Source: Simplicispira lacusdiani
GTDB taxonomy: Bacteria; Pseudomonadota; Gammaproteobacteria; Burkholderiales; Burkholderiaceae_C
Direction of reading: 5' to 3'
DNA: 64,000 nucleotides
Assembly (NCBI RefSeq): GCF_003604195.1
Contig: NZ_QXGR01000003.1
Location: forward strand, 1-64,000
Under the pieces are notes generated by a model. It did not search any database and was not told the DNA's origin. It saw only the letters and a list, made by a program, of their open reading frames with translations. Made by a program: the position numbers and the translations under genes. Below are positions 1-8,801 of the stretch, in pieces; within the stretch, counting starts at the first letter, position 1, and each line of letters begins with the position of its first letter.

Positions 1-74
1 TGCGTGTATCGTGAAGTCATCTGTGCAAGTTACCTGAGGTTCAGGTGTTGCACTTCAGATTTGAGACCGCCCTT

Positions 75-128
75 ACTTTTCTTTGGCGAAGCAAAGAAAA
101 GTGAGTCGGCTGCCGGGCCGAGACCCGG
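75..128. repeat. Perfect inverted repeat plus GC hairpin
   Basis: An 11-bp perfect stem (ACTTTTCTTTG at 75-85, its complement at 92-102) encloses the loop GCGAAG. A second small stem follows (CCGGG 113-117 with CCCGG 124-128). The AT-rich arms differ from the surrounding GC-rich DNA. It could be a bidirectional terminator or an extragenic palindrome. The rest of 1-213 shows no convincing gene. Confidence 0.55.
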
Positions 129-159
129 CCTCTGCCCTTCGCAAATCCCTGACCCCAAC

Positions 160-213
160 AATAAAAACGATAGCTACCAGCGATTACCAGATAAGCCTTT
201 GAGCCCAAAAGCC
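160..213. repeat. Dispersed repeat, degenerate copy 1
   Basis: The stretch contains 'GATAGCTACCAGCG' and 'CCAGATAAGC' followed by 'GAGCCCAAAAGCC', the block order seen in the better copies at 17771, 27334 and 62099. It lies immediately 3' of the thioesterase-GNAT stop codon. Confidence 0.5.
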
Positions 214-1071
214 CTATAAAACACTCTCCATGGAAACATGGCGAATCCCCGCCTCCACGAACGGCTCCCCGCGCACCACGAACCCCGCGCGCTGGTAAAA
301 GCCCTCGGCGCTGGCCTCCGCATCCAGCACCACCCGCCGGTCGCCACGCGCGCGGGCAGCGTTCAGCAGCGCATCAAGCACCTGCCGGCCCCAACCCGCG
401 CCGCGCAGCTTGCCGTCCACGGCCAGGCGGCCGATGCGGCCCACGTCCGGCGCTTCCTGCAGCAGGCGGCCCGTGGCGACGGGCATGCCCAGGTGGTTGC
501 GCAGCACGGCATGGGTGGCCCTCGCGTCGTGCGCATCGGCCTCCATCTCGGCCGGTATGCCCAGTTCCTGCACGAACACCGCCTGGCGCAGCCGGGCGGC
601 ATCGGGCCCGAGCGCGTCCCAGCTGCCCACATGCACGGCCGCCATGGCTTCGCCGGTCTCGAAGCCCGTCAACAGCGCGCGCAGCGCGGGCGGCACCGGC
701 TTGGAGGTTTGCGTGGCCGGGTCGGCGAACACATAGACGAGTTCGGCCGACACCAGCAGCGTCTCGCCCCGGAACAGCCCCGCCTGGAACAGCACCGAGG
801 AATTGCCCACGCGCTCGCAGCGCATGCCCACGTCCACGCGGTCGTCGAGGTGTGCCGAGGCGTGGTATTCGAGCGAGGCCTTTTTCACGTACATGTCGCC
901 GCCCAGGGCCAGCATGCTGTCCTCGTAGGGCAGCGCCAGGGCGCGCCAGTAGTCCATCATGGCGGTGTCCACGTACATCAGGTAGTGGGCGTTGAAGACG
1001 ATTTTTTGCATGTCCACCTCGGCCCAGCGCACGCGCAGGCGGTGGAAGCAGCGGAAATCTCGGCGTTGCAT
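214..1071 (-). CDS. Thioesterase (4HBT)-GNAT acetyltransferase fusion
   Basis: A 285-residue protein with two domains. Residues 1 to about 135 look like a YbgC/FadM-type hot-dog acyl-CoA thioesterase: RVRWAEVDMQ and NAHYLMYVD match the family's aspartate-containing 'R..E.D.....' start and YxxY-type loop. Residues from about 140 to the end are a GNAT N-acetyltransferase with the acetyl-CoA loop IGRLAVDGKLRGAGWGRQVL and the late YQRAGF signature. The ATG at 1071 was chosen because it opens the thioesterase domain directly and sits 5 bp after the stop of the upstream esterase gene; reading further upstream would run into the esterase in another frame. It is probably the second gene of a two-gene operon. 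Substrates of both domains are unknown; YbgC-like and GNAT genes are usually separate. Confidence 0.85.
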   Translation of the reverse strand: MQRRDFRCFHRLRVRWAEVDMQKIVFNAHYLMYVDTAMMDYWRALALPYEDSMLALGGDMYVKKASLEYHASAHLDDRVDVGMRCERVGNSSVLFQAGLFRGETLLVSAELVYVFADPATQTSKPVPPALRALLTGFETGEAMAAVHVGSWDALGPDAARLRQAVFVQELGIPAEMEADAHDARATHAVLRNHLGMPVATGRLLQEAPDVGRIGRLAVDGKLRGAGWGRQVLDALLNAARARGDRRVVLDAEASAEGFYQRAGFVVRGEPFVEAGIRHVSMESVL

Positions 1072-1076
1072 GGTGT

Positions 1077-2039
1077 TCACTCCAGTCCAAAGGCCCGGCG
1101 CAGCGCGGCGGCCGCGTCGGCATGGGCCTGCAGCGCCTCGGGAATGGCGCGGCCCATCTTGATGAATTCGTGCGTGACGCCGCGGTAGATCTCCAAGTCC
1201 ACCGCCACGCCCGCCGCGCGCAGCTTGTCGGCGTAGTCCACGCCTTCGTCCACCAGCGGGTCGCACTCGGCCAGGCCGATCCAGGCCGCTGCCACGCCCT
1301 CCACGTCGTCGGCGTGCAGCGGCGCGAAGCGCCAGTCCTCGCGCTGCGCGCGCGTGGTCACGTAGTTGCCGAAGAACCAGCTGATCGCCGGCTCCTCCAG
1401 CACCAGGCCGCGCGCAAAGGTGGCGTGCGAGGGGGTGTCCTGGTGCGCGGCGCAGCCGGGGTAGAACAGCAGCTGCAGCGCCAGCGGCAGGCCGGCGTCG
1501 CGCGCCAGGATGGCGTTCACGGCCGAGAGCGTGCCGCCCGCGCTGTCGCCGCCCACGGCCAGGCGCGCGCGGTCGCCGCCCAGGGTGTCGGCATGCGCGG
1601 CCAGCCAGGCCAGCGCGTCCCAGGCGTCGTGGCAGGCCGTGGGGAACTTGTGCTCGGGCGCCAGCCGGTAGTCCAGCGACACCACCATGCAGCCGGCGCG
1701 CCGCGCCAGCTCGCGGCACAGCACGTCGTGCGTGGCGATGCTGCCGATGGTGAAACCGCCGCCGTGCAGGTACAGCAACACGGGCAGGCCCGTATCCAGC
1801 GATGGTGCATACAGGCGCGCGGGCATGGCATGGCCGTCGCGGGCGCGGATGGTGAAGTCGTCCACGCGGGCCAGCGCGGCGCGGGGGACTTCGAGCACGT
1901 CGGCGCCGGCCTCGTAGGCAGCGCGCGCCTGGGCGGGCAGGAGTGTGTGCAAGGGCGGGCGCCCCGCGCGCTCCATGCGCTGGAGCACGCTGCGCATCTG
2001 CGGGGTAAGGCGGGTGTGGTGGATGTGCAGGTCGGTCAC
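1077..2039 (-). CDS. Alpha/beta hydrolase, HSL-type esterase
   Basis: A 320-residue protein of the hormone-sensitive-lipase (alpha/beta hydrolase fold-3) family, expected to hydrolyse short or medium acyl esters in the cytoplasm. The oxyanion motif HGGG is at 92-95, the nucleophile elbow GDSAGG at 164-169 (Ser166), followed by the acidic residue in ECDPLVDEG and the catalytic His in THEFIKM. Length is normal. The start is a GTG at 2039; an internal ATG 14 codons on is an alternative because no clear ribosome site precedes the GTG. Its stop lies 5 bp before the thioesterase-GNAT gene, so the two are probably co-transcribed. Confidence 0.88.
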   Translation of the reverse strand: MTDLHIHHTRLTPQMRSVLQRMERAGRPPLHTLLPAQARAAYEAGADVLEVPRAALARVDDFTIRARDGHAMPARLYAPSLDTGLPVLLYLHGGGFTIGSIATHDVLCRELARRAGCMVVSLDYRLAPEHKFPTACHDAWDALAWLAAHADTLGGDRARLAVGGDSAGGTLSAVNAILARDAGLPLALQLLFYPGCAAHQDTPSHATFARGLVLEEPAISWFFGNYVTTRAQREDWRFAPLHADDVEGVAAAWIGLAECDPLVDEGVDYADKLRAAGVAVDLEIYRGVTHEFIKMGRAIPEALQAHADAAAALRRAFGLE

Positions 2040-2061
2040 CAGGGGCGGTTCTTTCGCAAGG

Positions 2062-2931
2062 TCATTTGAAGGTCACGCGCACCGGGGCGGCACCCGGCAG
2101 GCCGTCGTAGGTGGCCGTCACCGACAGGCCGGCCTTGGGCGGCAGCAGCGGCGAGAACGAGCCCAGGCTGACGAGATCGCCCGGCTGCAGGGCCAGCCCC
2201 TCCTGGGCCAGCGCGCCGGCGAGCCACACCACGGCGTTGAGCGGGTGCTCCAGGATGTCGCTGCCCTTGCCCCCGCCCAGGCTGGCACCGTTGGCATCCT
2301 GCAGGGATACGCGCATGTCGCGCAGGGCATCGAGCAGGGCATAGCGCTCGGCACGCAGCACCGGCACGGCCAAGGGCGAGCCCGCCACGCCCAGGCGCGC
2401 GCCGACGTTGATGGCGCTCACGCCAGCGCCGTTGAGCTTGGGCGGTGCCTGCACCAGCAGGTCGGGCAGTTCGATGAACGGGATCACCTGGTCGATGGCT
2501 TCGAGCACGTCCATGGGCGTGCGCGCCCGGTTGATGGCCGTGCTCTTCACGCGCACCAGCATGTCGGCCTCGTACAGGGGGCGCGCGCCGAAGCCGGCCT
2601 CCACCGTGGCACCGCTCGGCAGCACCATGCCTTCGTAGAGCTTGCCCCACACGGGCTTGTCGGTGTTGAAGCGCTTTTGCACCGCCGGGTTGGTCAGCCC
2701 CGCCTTGTAGCCCACCACCTTGCCCATGCGTTGCGCCAGCAGCGCGTTGACCTTGGCGCGCGTGCAGGCGCCGTCGGCGTCGGAGAGGTTGTCCGGATTG
2801 GCCGCCGGGGTCTTGGCCACGTAGCTGGCCACCAGTTCGGCGGCCTGCGTGTCGCTCAGGCAGGCCGCCTGGGCGTTTGTCGCAAAAGCGACGGCCAGGG
2901 CCAGGGGAATCAGGCGGGAAGGCTTGGTCAT
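2062..2931 (-). CDS. Exported 2-keto-4-pentenoate hydratase-like protein
   Basis: A 289-residue protein of the MhpD/DmpH branch of the fumarylacetoacetate-hydrolase superfamily. The family is seen in VGYKAGLTNPAVQKRF, PVWGKLYEGM, the probable metal-ligand stretch LYEADMLV and IPFIELPDL, and NAVVWLAGAL near the end. The odd feature is the N-terminus: a Lys/Arg start, a hydrophobic core and ATNAQA form a plausible Sec signal peptide of about 22 residues, whereas characterised relatives are cytosolic enzymes of aromatic meta-cleavage. GGAG lies just before the ATG. It is divergent from the iron alcohol dehydrogenase and 22 bp ahead of the esterase gene. Catalytic activity in the periplasm is inference. 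Confidence 0.82.
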   Translation of the reverse strand: MTKPSRLIPLALAVAFATNAQAACLSDTQAAELVASYVAKTPAANPDNLSDADGACTRAKVNALLAQRMGKVVGYKAGLTNPAVQKRFNTDKPVWGKLYEGMVLPSGATVEAGFGARPLYEADMLVRVKSTAINRARTPMDVLEAIDQVIPFIELPDLLVQAPPKLNGAGVSAINVGARLGVAGSPLAVPVLRAERYALLDALRDMRVSLQDANGASLGGGKGSDILEHPLNAVVWLAGALAQEGLALQPGDLVSLGSFSPLLPPKAGLSVTATYDGLPGAAPVRVTFK

Positions 2932-2948
2932 GGGTGTCTCCGGGTTTA

Positions 2949-2962
2949 AAGTGTTTGCACTT
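2949..2962. promoter_or_regulatory. Small palindrome in divergent promoter region
   Basis: AAGTG-TTTG-CACTT lies in the 74-bp gap between the divergent hydratase-like and alcohol dehydrogenase genes. Its position suits an operator for one or both, but the arms are only 5 bp. Confidence 0.3.
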
Positions 2963-3005
2963 ATCGTAAACGCAAGCCGGCAGTTCCCGCTGTCGCACCC
3001 ACGCC

Positions 3006-4142
3006 ATGGCCTTCATCTACTACGTCACCCAGATCCAGTTCGAGTACGGCGCCGTCCAACTGCTGAAACAGGAATGCGAACGCGTGGGCATCACGCGCCC
3101 CCTGGTGGTCACCGACCCCGGCGTGAAGGCGGCCGGCGTGCTGCAAAAAGCGCTGGACGCCCTGCCCGGCATGCCCGTGGCGGTGTTCGATCAGACCCCC
3201 TCCAACCCCACCGAGGCCGCCGTGCGCGCCGCCGTGGAGGTGTACAAGGCCCAGGGCTGCGACGGCCTGATCGCCGTGGGCGGCGGCTCGGCCATCGACT
3301 GCGCCAAGGGCATCGCCATCGCCGCCACGCACGAGGGCCCGCTCACGCACTACGCCACCATCGAGGGCGGCTCGCCGCGCATCACCGAGCGCGCGGCGCC
3401 CCTGATCGCCGTGCCCACCACCAGCGGCACGGGCAGCGAGGTGGCGCGCGGCGCCATCATCATCGTGGACGACCACCGCAAGCTCGGCTTCCACTCCTGG
3501 AACCTGGTGCCCAAGACGGCCATCTGCGACCCCGAACTCACGCTGGGCCTGCCGCCCATGCTGACCGCCGCCACCGGCATGGACGCCATCGCGCACTGCA
3601 TGGAGACCTTCATGTCGGCCGCCTTCAACCCACCGGCCGATGGCATCGCGCTCGACGGCCTGGAGCGCGGCTGGGCCGCCATCGAGCGCGCCACGCGCGA
3701 TGGCTCCGACCGCGAGGCGCGCCTGAACATGATGAGCGCCAGCATGCAGGGCGCCATGGCCTTCCAGAAAGGCCTGGGCGCCGTGCACAGCCTGAGCCAC
3801 AGCCTGGGCGGCGTGAACCCGCGCCTGCACCATGGCACGCTCAACGCCATGTTCCTGCCCGCCGTGGTGCGCTTCAATGCGCAGGCCCCGTCGGTGCAGA
3901 AGGACCGGCGCCTGGAGCGCATGGCGCACGCCATGGGCCTAGCCAGCGCCACCGACATCCCCGAGGCCATCCGCGACATGAACGCCCGCCTGGGCCTGCC
4001 CACGGGCCTGGCCGCCATGGGCGTGACCGAGGCGCTGTTCGACGACGTCATCAAGGGCGCGCTGGCCGACCACTGCCACAAGACCAACCCGCGCGTGGCC
4101 ACGGCCGAGGAATACCGCGAACTGCTGCGCGACAGCTTGTAA
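3006..4142 (+). CDS. Iron-containing alcohol dehydrogenase
   Basis: A 378-residue group III (Fe-type) alcohol dehydrogenase. The nucleotide-binding GGGSAIDCAKG and TTSGTGSEV segments are present, as are the metal-binding MDAIAHCMETF region and the His-rich stretch HSLSHSLGGVNPRLHHG with the following NAMFLP. Length is that of the family. It would interconvert an alcohol and aldehyde or ketone with NAD(P)H in the cytoplasm; substrate cannot be told. It is divergent from the hydratase-like gene and 44 bp ahead of the CSS-EAL gene on the same strand. Confidence 0.9.
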   Translation: MAFIYYVTQIQFEYGAVQLLKQECERVGITRPLVVTDPGVKAAGVLQKALDALPGMPVAVFDQTPSNPTEAAVRAAVEVYKAQGCDGLIAVGGGSAIDCAKGIAIAATHEGPLTHYATIEGGSPRITERAAPLIAVPTTSGTGSEVARGAIIIVDDHRKLGFHSWNLVPKTAICDPELTLGLPPMLTAATGMDAIAHCMETFMSAAFNPPADGIALDGLERGWAAIERATRDGSDREARLNMMSASMQGAMAFQKGLGAVHSLSHSLGGVNPRLHHGTLNAMFLPAVVRFNAQAPSVQKDRRLERMAHAMGLASATDIPEAIRDMNARLGLPTGLAAMGVTEALFDDVIKGALADHCHKTNPRVATAEEYRELLRDSL

Positions 4143-4186
4143 CACCCTGTGCTAGGCTGGCGGCACAACCACAAGGAGGCCGCCCG

Positions 4187-5824
4187 ATGAAGCACACCCT
4201 CGCCCTGGCGGCGGCGTTCATGGTGGCCGCCATCGTGGTGCCCATCGCGCTGGCACTGCAATTCGCCGGGCAGCAGGCGCGGCAGGACGAGCAGGCCTAC
4301 CTGGCATCGCTGGCCGAAGAGGTGCTGCGCCGCGCCGTCCTCACGCGCCAGCAGATCGTCGCGGCCGTCGACGCCATGCAGGCCCGGGCGGATGCGCCCT
4401 GCTCCGAGGCCGGCATCGCGCTCATGCGGCAGATCAGCATGACATCGCCCTACCTGCAGGCGGCCGGCGTGGTGCGCGACAACGCCCTGGTGTGCTCCTC
4501 GCTGGGCGTGCACGAGCCGCCGCTGGCACTGGGCACCGGCCAGGGGCGCACCGCCACCGGACTGCGCGCCTGGGTGGGCGTGGACCTGCCCATCATTCCG
4601 GGACAGCTATTCAACGTCTACAGCGACGCGCATGGCAATGCCGTCATCGTCCACCCGGAGCAGATCATCGACATCGTGGTGCGCAGCACCGACGTCGTGC
4701 TCGCCGTGGTCGTCAACGACCCGGGCTTCGTCTCGCGCTCGCGGGGCAGCGTCGCACCAGATTGGCTGGCCAGGATCGCGCGCAGCAAGAACACCATGGC
4801 GGCGCAGGCCTTCGAGACCGATTCGCACACCGTGGTGCTGCGCTCGTCGGGCGAGCACAACGTCTCCGGCCTCGCGGCCGCGCCGCGCTCCTACATCGAC
4901 GGGCGCATGCGCCGGCTCACCTGGATCATGCTGCCCATTGGCCTGGCCGCCGGGCTGCTGCTGGCGGTGGCCGTGGTCCTGCTGGCGCGCCAGCGCATGT
5001 CGCTCAAGACGGAATTGCGCCTGGCCCTGCAGCGCAAGGAGTTCTTCCTGCGCTACCAGCCCATCGTCGACCTGCGAGACGGCAGCGTGGTGGGCGCGGA
5101 GGCGCTGCTGCGCTGGCAGCGGGTGGACGGCACGCAAGTGCCGCCCGACGTCTTCATTCCCGTGGCGGAGCAGACCGGGCTGATCCAGGACATCACACGC
5201 CATGTCATGGACATGGTGGCGCGCGACATGGCCGGGCTGCTCCAGCGCCGGCCGGGCTTCCATGTCAGCATCAACTTCTCGGCGCTCGACCTGCAGCCCA
5301 AAGGCCCCATCGAGCACATCGCCCCCCTGCTCCAGGCCCTGCAGGCACCGCCCGGCGCCGTGGTGCTGGAGATCACTGAACGCAGCTTCGTGGACGCGAG
5401 CATCGCCCGCCCGCTGGTGCAACGCATCCGCGAACAGGGCGTGCGCGTCGCCATCGACGACTTCGGCACCGGCTACTCCAACCTCTCGGCCCTGGCGTCG
5501 TTCGAGATCGACTACCTGAAGATCGACAAGTCGTTCGTGGACACCATCGGGCTGCAGGCCGTCACCAGCCAGGTCGTGCCCCACATCATCGAAATGGCCA
5601 AGACGCTGGGGCTGGAGATGATCGCCGAGGGCGTGGAGACCCAGGAGCAGGCCGACTACCTGCGCTCGCGCGGCGTGCAGTTCGCCCAGGGCTGGCTGTA
5701 CGGCAAGCCCATGGCGGTCGAGGACCTCATGGCGCGGGTCGATGCCTGCGCGGAGCCATCGCTTGCTCCCGCCGATGGAGACCCTGCCCAAAGGGCTTGC
5801 AGCGGCAACCTGCAGAGCACATGA
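4187..5824 (+). CDS. CSS-domain EAL c-di-GMP phosphodiesterase
   Basis: A 545-residue inner-membrane protein. One TM helix (about 5-27) and a second (about 245-267) bracket a periplasmic CSS domain with Cys72 and the CSS motif at 103-105; the EAL domain fills the C-terminus with EALLRW at 305-310, the catalytic DDFGTG at 424-429 and EGVET. In E. coli CSS-EAL proteins a periplasmic disulfide state controls hydrolysis of c-di-GMP, so redox sensing is the expected input here. No GGDEF domain is present. The ATG at 4187 is preceded by AAGGAGG (4173-4179), which fixes the start. It follows the alcohol dehydrogenase by 44 bp and may be co-transcribed. Confidence 0.9.
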   Translation: MKHTLALAAAFMVAAIVVPIALALQFAGQQARQDEQAYLASLAEEVLRRAVLTRQQIVAAVDAMQARADAPCSEAGIALMRQISMTSPYLQAAGVVRDNALVCSSLGVHEPPLALGTGQGRTATGLRAWVGVDLPIIPGQLFNVYSDAHGNAVIVHPEQIIDIVVRSTDVVLAVVVNDPGFVSRSRGSVAPDWLARIARSKNTMAAQAFETDSHTVVLRSSGEHNVSGLAAAPRSYIDGRMRRLTWIMLPIGLAAGLLLAVAVVLLARQRMSLKTELRLALQRKEFFLRYQPIVDLRDGSVVGAEALLRWQRVDGTQVPPDVFIPVAEQTGLIQDITRHVMDMVARDMAGLLQRRPGFHVSINFSALDLQPKGPIEHIAPLLQALQAPPGAVVLEITERSFVDASIARPLVQRIREQGVRVAIDDFGTGYSNLSALASFEIDYLKIDKSFVDTIGLQAVTSQVVPHIIEMAKTLGLEMIAEGVETQEQADYLRSRGVQFAQGWLYGKPMAVEDLMARVDACAEPSLAPADGDPAQRACSGNLQST

Positions 5825-5826
5825 AT

Positions 5827-5889
5827 TTGCCATTTTCTTGGCTTTACGCCCTGGGGAAGAGCGCCTGTAGCTATCATTTTTGATAGCCA
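5827..5889. repeat. Dispersed repeat copy 2
   Basis: 'GCCATTTTCTTGGC', 'GAGCGCCTGTAGCTATCA' and 'TTTTTGATAGCC' match the order of blocks in the other copies. It occupies the gap between the two c-di-GMP genes. Confidence 0.65.
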
Positions 5890-5966
5890 CGGCCGAAGGC
5901 TAAACTCGCGCCGGAAACAATTTCTAACAAACAAACGCCGCGATCCTCGCGAAGCCACGCCATTCC

Positions 5967-8789
5967 ATGCCCCAAGTCACACTCGCCACATGGCTCGCGA
6001 AGGGAACCTATCCCAGGCTGTTTCTCCCCATTCTGCTGATCATCCTCCTGGCCACCGGGGTTCGCTACCACTTCCTGCTCAGCACCGAAACCGAGGAAGT
6101 CCATGCCCGATCAGCGGCAGAGCTCAGCCGCATCGGACTCCTGGTGCTGCCCGTGCTCACCCAGAATCCTGCGTCCGGCCGCGCGGCCATCGAACATGCG
6201 CTGCAGGAACATGCCGGCCAGCATGTGCCCGCCCTGCGATCCTTGCTGTGGCAGGTGGATGGCGCCACCACGCTCGAACTGCATCCGCCCGCCCTCCAGC
6301 AGACGGCCCCGGCCTGGCTCGTGCAATACCTGCGGATCACGCCCCCCCAGAAAACATTTGTCCAACCCCTGCCCCAAGGGCAAAGCGGCCGGCTGACCCT
6401 CGTCCTGCAACCCGAGCCGCTGGTGGACCAGGTTTGGAAAACCGTTCTGGTCCAGGCCAGGCTGTCCGCGCTGAACATTTTCATCATCCTGCTGCTGTTG
6501 ACCCTGCTGCTGCGGGCCAACGAACGCATGCTGGGCCGCCTCGCGCATGCCACCGACCAGTTCAAGCATGGACACCTGGACACCCGGATGGACGTCAGCG
6601 GCACGCTGGAGGCCCGCGCGGTGGCCGCCACGTTCAATGCCATGGCGGACCAAGTCCAATCCCTGGTCGTTTCGCTCAAGGAAACCCAGCAACAGCAAGG
6701 CGAGCAACTGCATTTCACGCGGCAACTGATCGACGCGCTGCCCCTGCCGGTTTTCGTGCGCGACTCCAAGGGCCTGTGCCTCGATGTCAACAAGGCGTGG
6801 GAGCACCTGTTCAAAGCGCAGGCAAGCCATCAGGTCGGGCAGCCCATGCCCCAGGGGTTCTGCCTCCCGGCCGCGCCGGACACCCTCCCCGCCGCACGGG
6901 CGCAGCAGCCCGGCGCCAGCGAGATCCAGGTGCGCGCGGCGGACCAGGCCATCCGGGACATGGCGTATTACCAGGCCCCCTTCACCACGGCCAACGGCAT
7001 GACGGCCGGAACCATCGGCACGCTGGTGGACATCACGGAGCGCAAACACGCCCAGGAAGCCTTGCGCGCCGAAAAGGAACGCGCCGAAGTCACGCTGGCC
7101 TCCATTGGCGACGGCGTCATCACCACCGACGTCCATGGCCGCATCGAGAGCATCAACGAAGCAGCGCAGCTCATGACCGGATACACGGCCGAACAGGCCG
7201 TCGGACGCATGCTCGATGGTGTCTTCAGGTTCTTCGAGGAGCCCGTCAGCCTCACGACACCCAGCGGATTCGGCCATGAACTGCGCAGCAGCACGCTCCA
7301 CCAAGCCGCGCAACAAGTCCTGATTCACCGCTCCGGGGAACACTACGCCATTGAATACACCGCCGCCCCCATCCAGGAAGGCAACGGCGCCTCCGCGGGC
7401 TGCGTGCTGGTTTTCCGGAACGTCACGGAAACCCGTGATTTGCGCGAGAAGCTGTCCTGGCATGCCCGCCACGACGCATTGACCGGGCTTCACAACCGCG
7501 CGGCGCTGGCCGAGCGCCTCACGCACGCCATTTTCACCACCCGGCAACGCGGCAAGCTACTGGCCGTCTGCATGCTGGACCTGGACCACTTCCAGTCCCT
7601 CAACGAGCAGCATGGCACGCGAACGGGGGACCGCCTGCTCAAGCAAGTGGCCTTGCGCTTGAGCGCCTTCGTCACGCCATCGGATGCCGTGGCCCGCATG
7701 GGTGGCGATGAATTCGCGCTGCTGCTGGGGGATCTGCCCGACGCACGGGCCGTCGAGGAACGCGTATCGCTGCTGCTGTCCCAGCTATCGCAACCCTATG
7801 CCATCGACAACCTCACCTTGCCCGCCACGGCAAGCATTGGCGTGGCCGTGTTTCCGCAGGACGACGCCAGCCCCGACACCTTGCTGCGCCATGCGGACCA
7901 GGCCATGTGCCACGCCAAGCGCACGGGCCGCAACCAGGCGCACCTGTTCGACGTGCAGCAGGACCAGGAGGTACAGACCCTGCATTCGCAGCAGACCCGG
8001 GTGGCACAGGCACTGCGCGGCGGCGAGTTCCGCCTGCATTACCAGCCCAAGGTCAACCTGCGGACGGGCGAGATCCTGGGCATGGAAGCGCTGCTGCGCT
8101 GGCAGCACCCCGGACAGGGACTGCTCGGCCCACAGCATGTCTTCCCTCTGATCGACGACACCGACCTGATCGTCGAGGTGGGCGAATGGGTGCTGGAGCA
8201 CGCGCTCATGCAGCTGCGCGCCTGGACCGCCGCGGGCATGCCCTGGACGGTGAGCGTGAATATCGCGGCACGGCATTTCCACCGCCCAGATTTCGTGGAA
8301 CGCCTCAAAATGGCTCTCCAGGCCTGTCCGGAAGTCTCTCCCGCACAGCTTGAGCTGGAGATCCTGGAATCCGCCGCGCTGGAGGACGTGAATTACATGC
8401 GCGGCATGATGCAGAGTTGCCAGGCCCTGGGCGTGCGGTTCGCGCTGGACGATTTCGGCACCGGCTTTTCATCCCTGTCCTACCTCAAGCGCCTGCCTGC
8501 GGAAACGATCAAGATCGACCAATCGTTCGTCAAGGGCATCCTCGAAGACCACGACGACCTCACCCTCGTCAGCGCCATCGTTGGCTTGGCCACGGCATTT
8601 CAGCGCAAGGTCATCGCCGAGGGGGTTGAAACACAGGCGCACTGCGAAAAACTGTTGCACCTGGGGTGCGAGCTGGCGCAAGGCTACGGCATCGCACGGC
8701 CCATGCCCGCCGACAAGGTGCCTGAATGGGCCCAAGGCTACCGCGCAGCCACAGCCACCGCCCAACCAGGGGCATGCGTCTCGCCGTGA
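5967..8789 (+). CDS. Membrane HAMP-PAS-PAS-GGDEF-EAL protein
   Basis: A 940-residue c-di-GMP protein. TM helices at about 17-38 and 167-184 flank a periplasmic region of about 125 residues; a HAMP-like linker runs to about 235, PAS domains cover about 253-360 and 370-490, GGDEF about 495-660 and EAL about 675-925. GGDEF is intact at 579-583; the product-inhibition RxxD site is not, since TPSD stands there. EAL 707-709, DDFGTG 828-833 and EGVET 885-889 are intact, so both synthesis and breakdown of c-di-GMP are possible. The ligand of the sensor parts is unknown. It ends 6 bp from the convergent patatin-like gene. Confidence 0.92.
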   Translation: MPQVTLATWLAKGTYPRLFLPILLIILLATGVRYHFLLSTETEEVHARSAAELSRIGLLVLPVLTQNPASGRAAIEHALQEHAGQHVPALRSLLWQVDGATTLELHPPALQQTAPAWLVQYLRITPPQKTFVQPLPQGQSGRLTLVLQPEPLVDQVWKTVLVQARLSALNIFIILLLLTLLLRANERMLGRLAHATDQFKHGHLDTRMDVSGTLEARAVAATFNAMADQVQSLVVSLKETQQQQGEQLHFTRQLIDALPLPVFVRDSKGLCLDVNKAWEHLFKAQASHQVGQPMPQGFCLPAAPDTLPAARAQQPGASEIQVRAADQAIRDMAYYQAPFTTANGMTAGTIGTLVDITERKHAQEALRAEKERAEVTLASIGDGVITTDVHGRIESINEAAQLMTGYTAEQAVGRMLDGVFRFFEEPVSLTTPSGFGHELRSSTLHQAAQQVLIHRSGEHYAIEYTAAPIQEGNGASAGCVLVFRNVTETRDLREKLSWHARHDALTGLHNRAALAERLTHAIFTTRQRGKLLAVCMLDLDHFQSLNEQHGTRTGDRLLKQVALRLSAFVTPSDAVARMGGDEFALLLGDLPDARAVEERVSLLLSQLSQPYAIDNLTLPATASIGVAVFPQDDASPDTLLRHADQAMCHAKRTGRNQAHLFDVQQDQEVQTLHSQQTRVAQALRGGEFRLHYQPKVNLRTGEILGMEALLRWQHPGQGLLGPQHVFPLIDDTDLIVEVGEWVLEHALMQLRAWTAAGMPWTVSVNIAARHFHRPDFVERLKMALQACPEVSPAQLELEILESAALEDVNYMRGMMQSCQALGVRFALDDFGTGFSSLSYLKRLPAETIKIDQSFVKGILEDHDDLTLVSAIVGLATAFQRKVIAEGVETQAHCEKLLHLGCELAQGYGIARPMPADKVPEWAQGYRAATATAQPGACVSP

Positions 8790-8801
8790 CCGCCGTCACG
8801 G
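8784..8801. terminator. Hairpin across two convergent stop codons
   Basis: CCGTGAC (8784-8790), loop CGCC, GTCACGG (8795-8801). It contains the stop codon of the GGDEF-EAL gene and that of the patatin-like gene. No T-run follows on either strand, so termination is uncertain. Confidence 0.35.

Noticed and set aside
4..219. A 71-codon frame at the left edge
   Set aside because: It runs through a perfect hairpin and a degenerate dispersed repeat, and has no family resemblance or ribosome site.
214..1719. A longer 501-codon reading of the thioesterase-GNAT gene
   Set aside because: The extra N-terminal part is the out-of-frame reading of the esterase gene; the ATG at 1071 starts the thioesterase domain directly.
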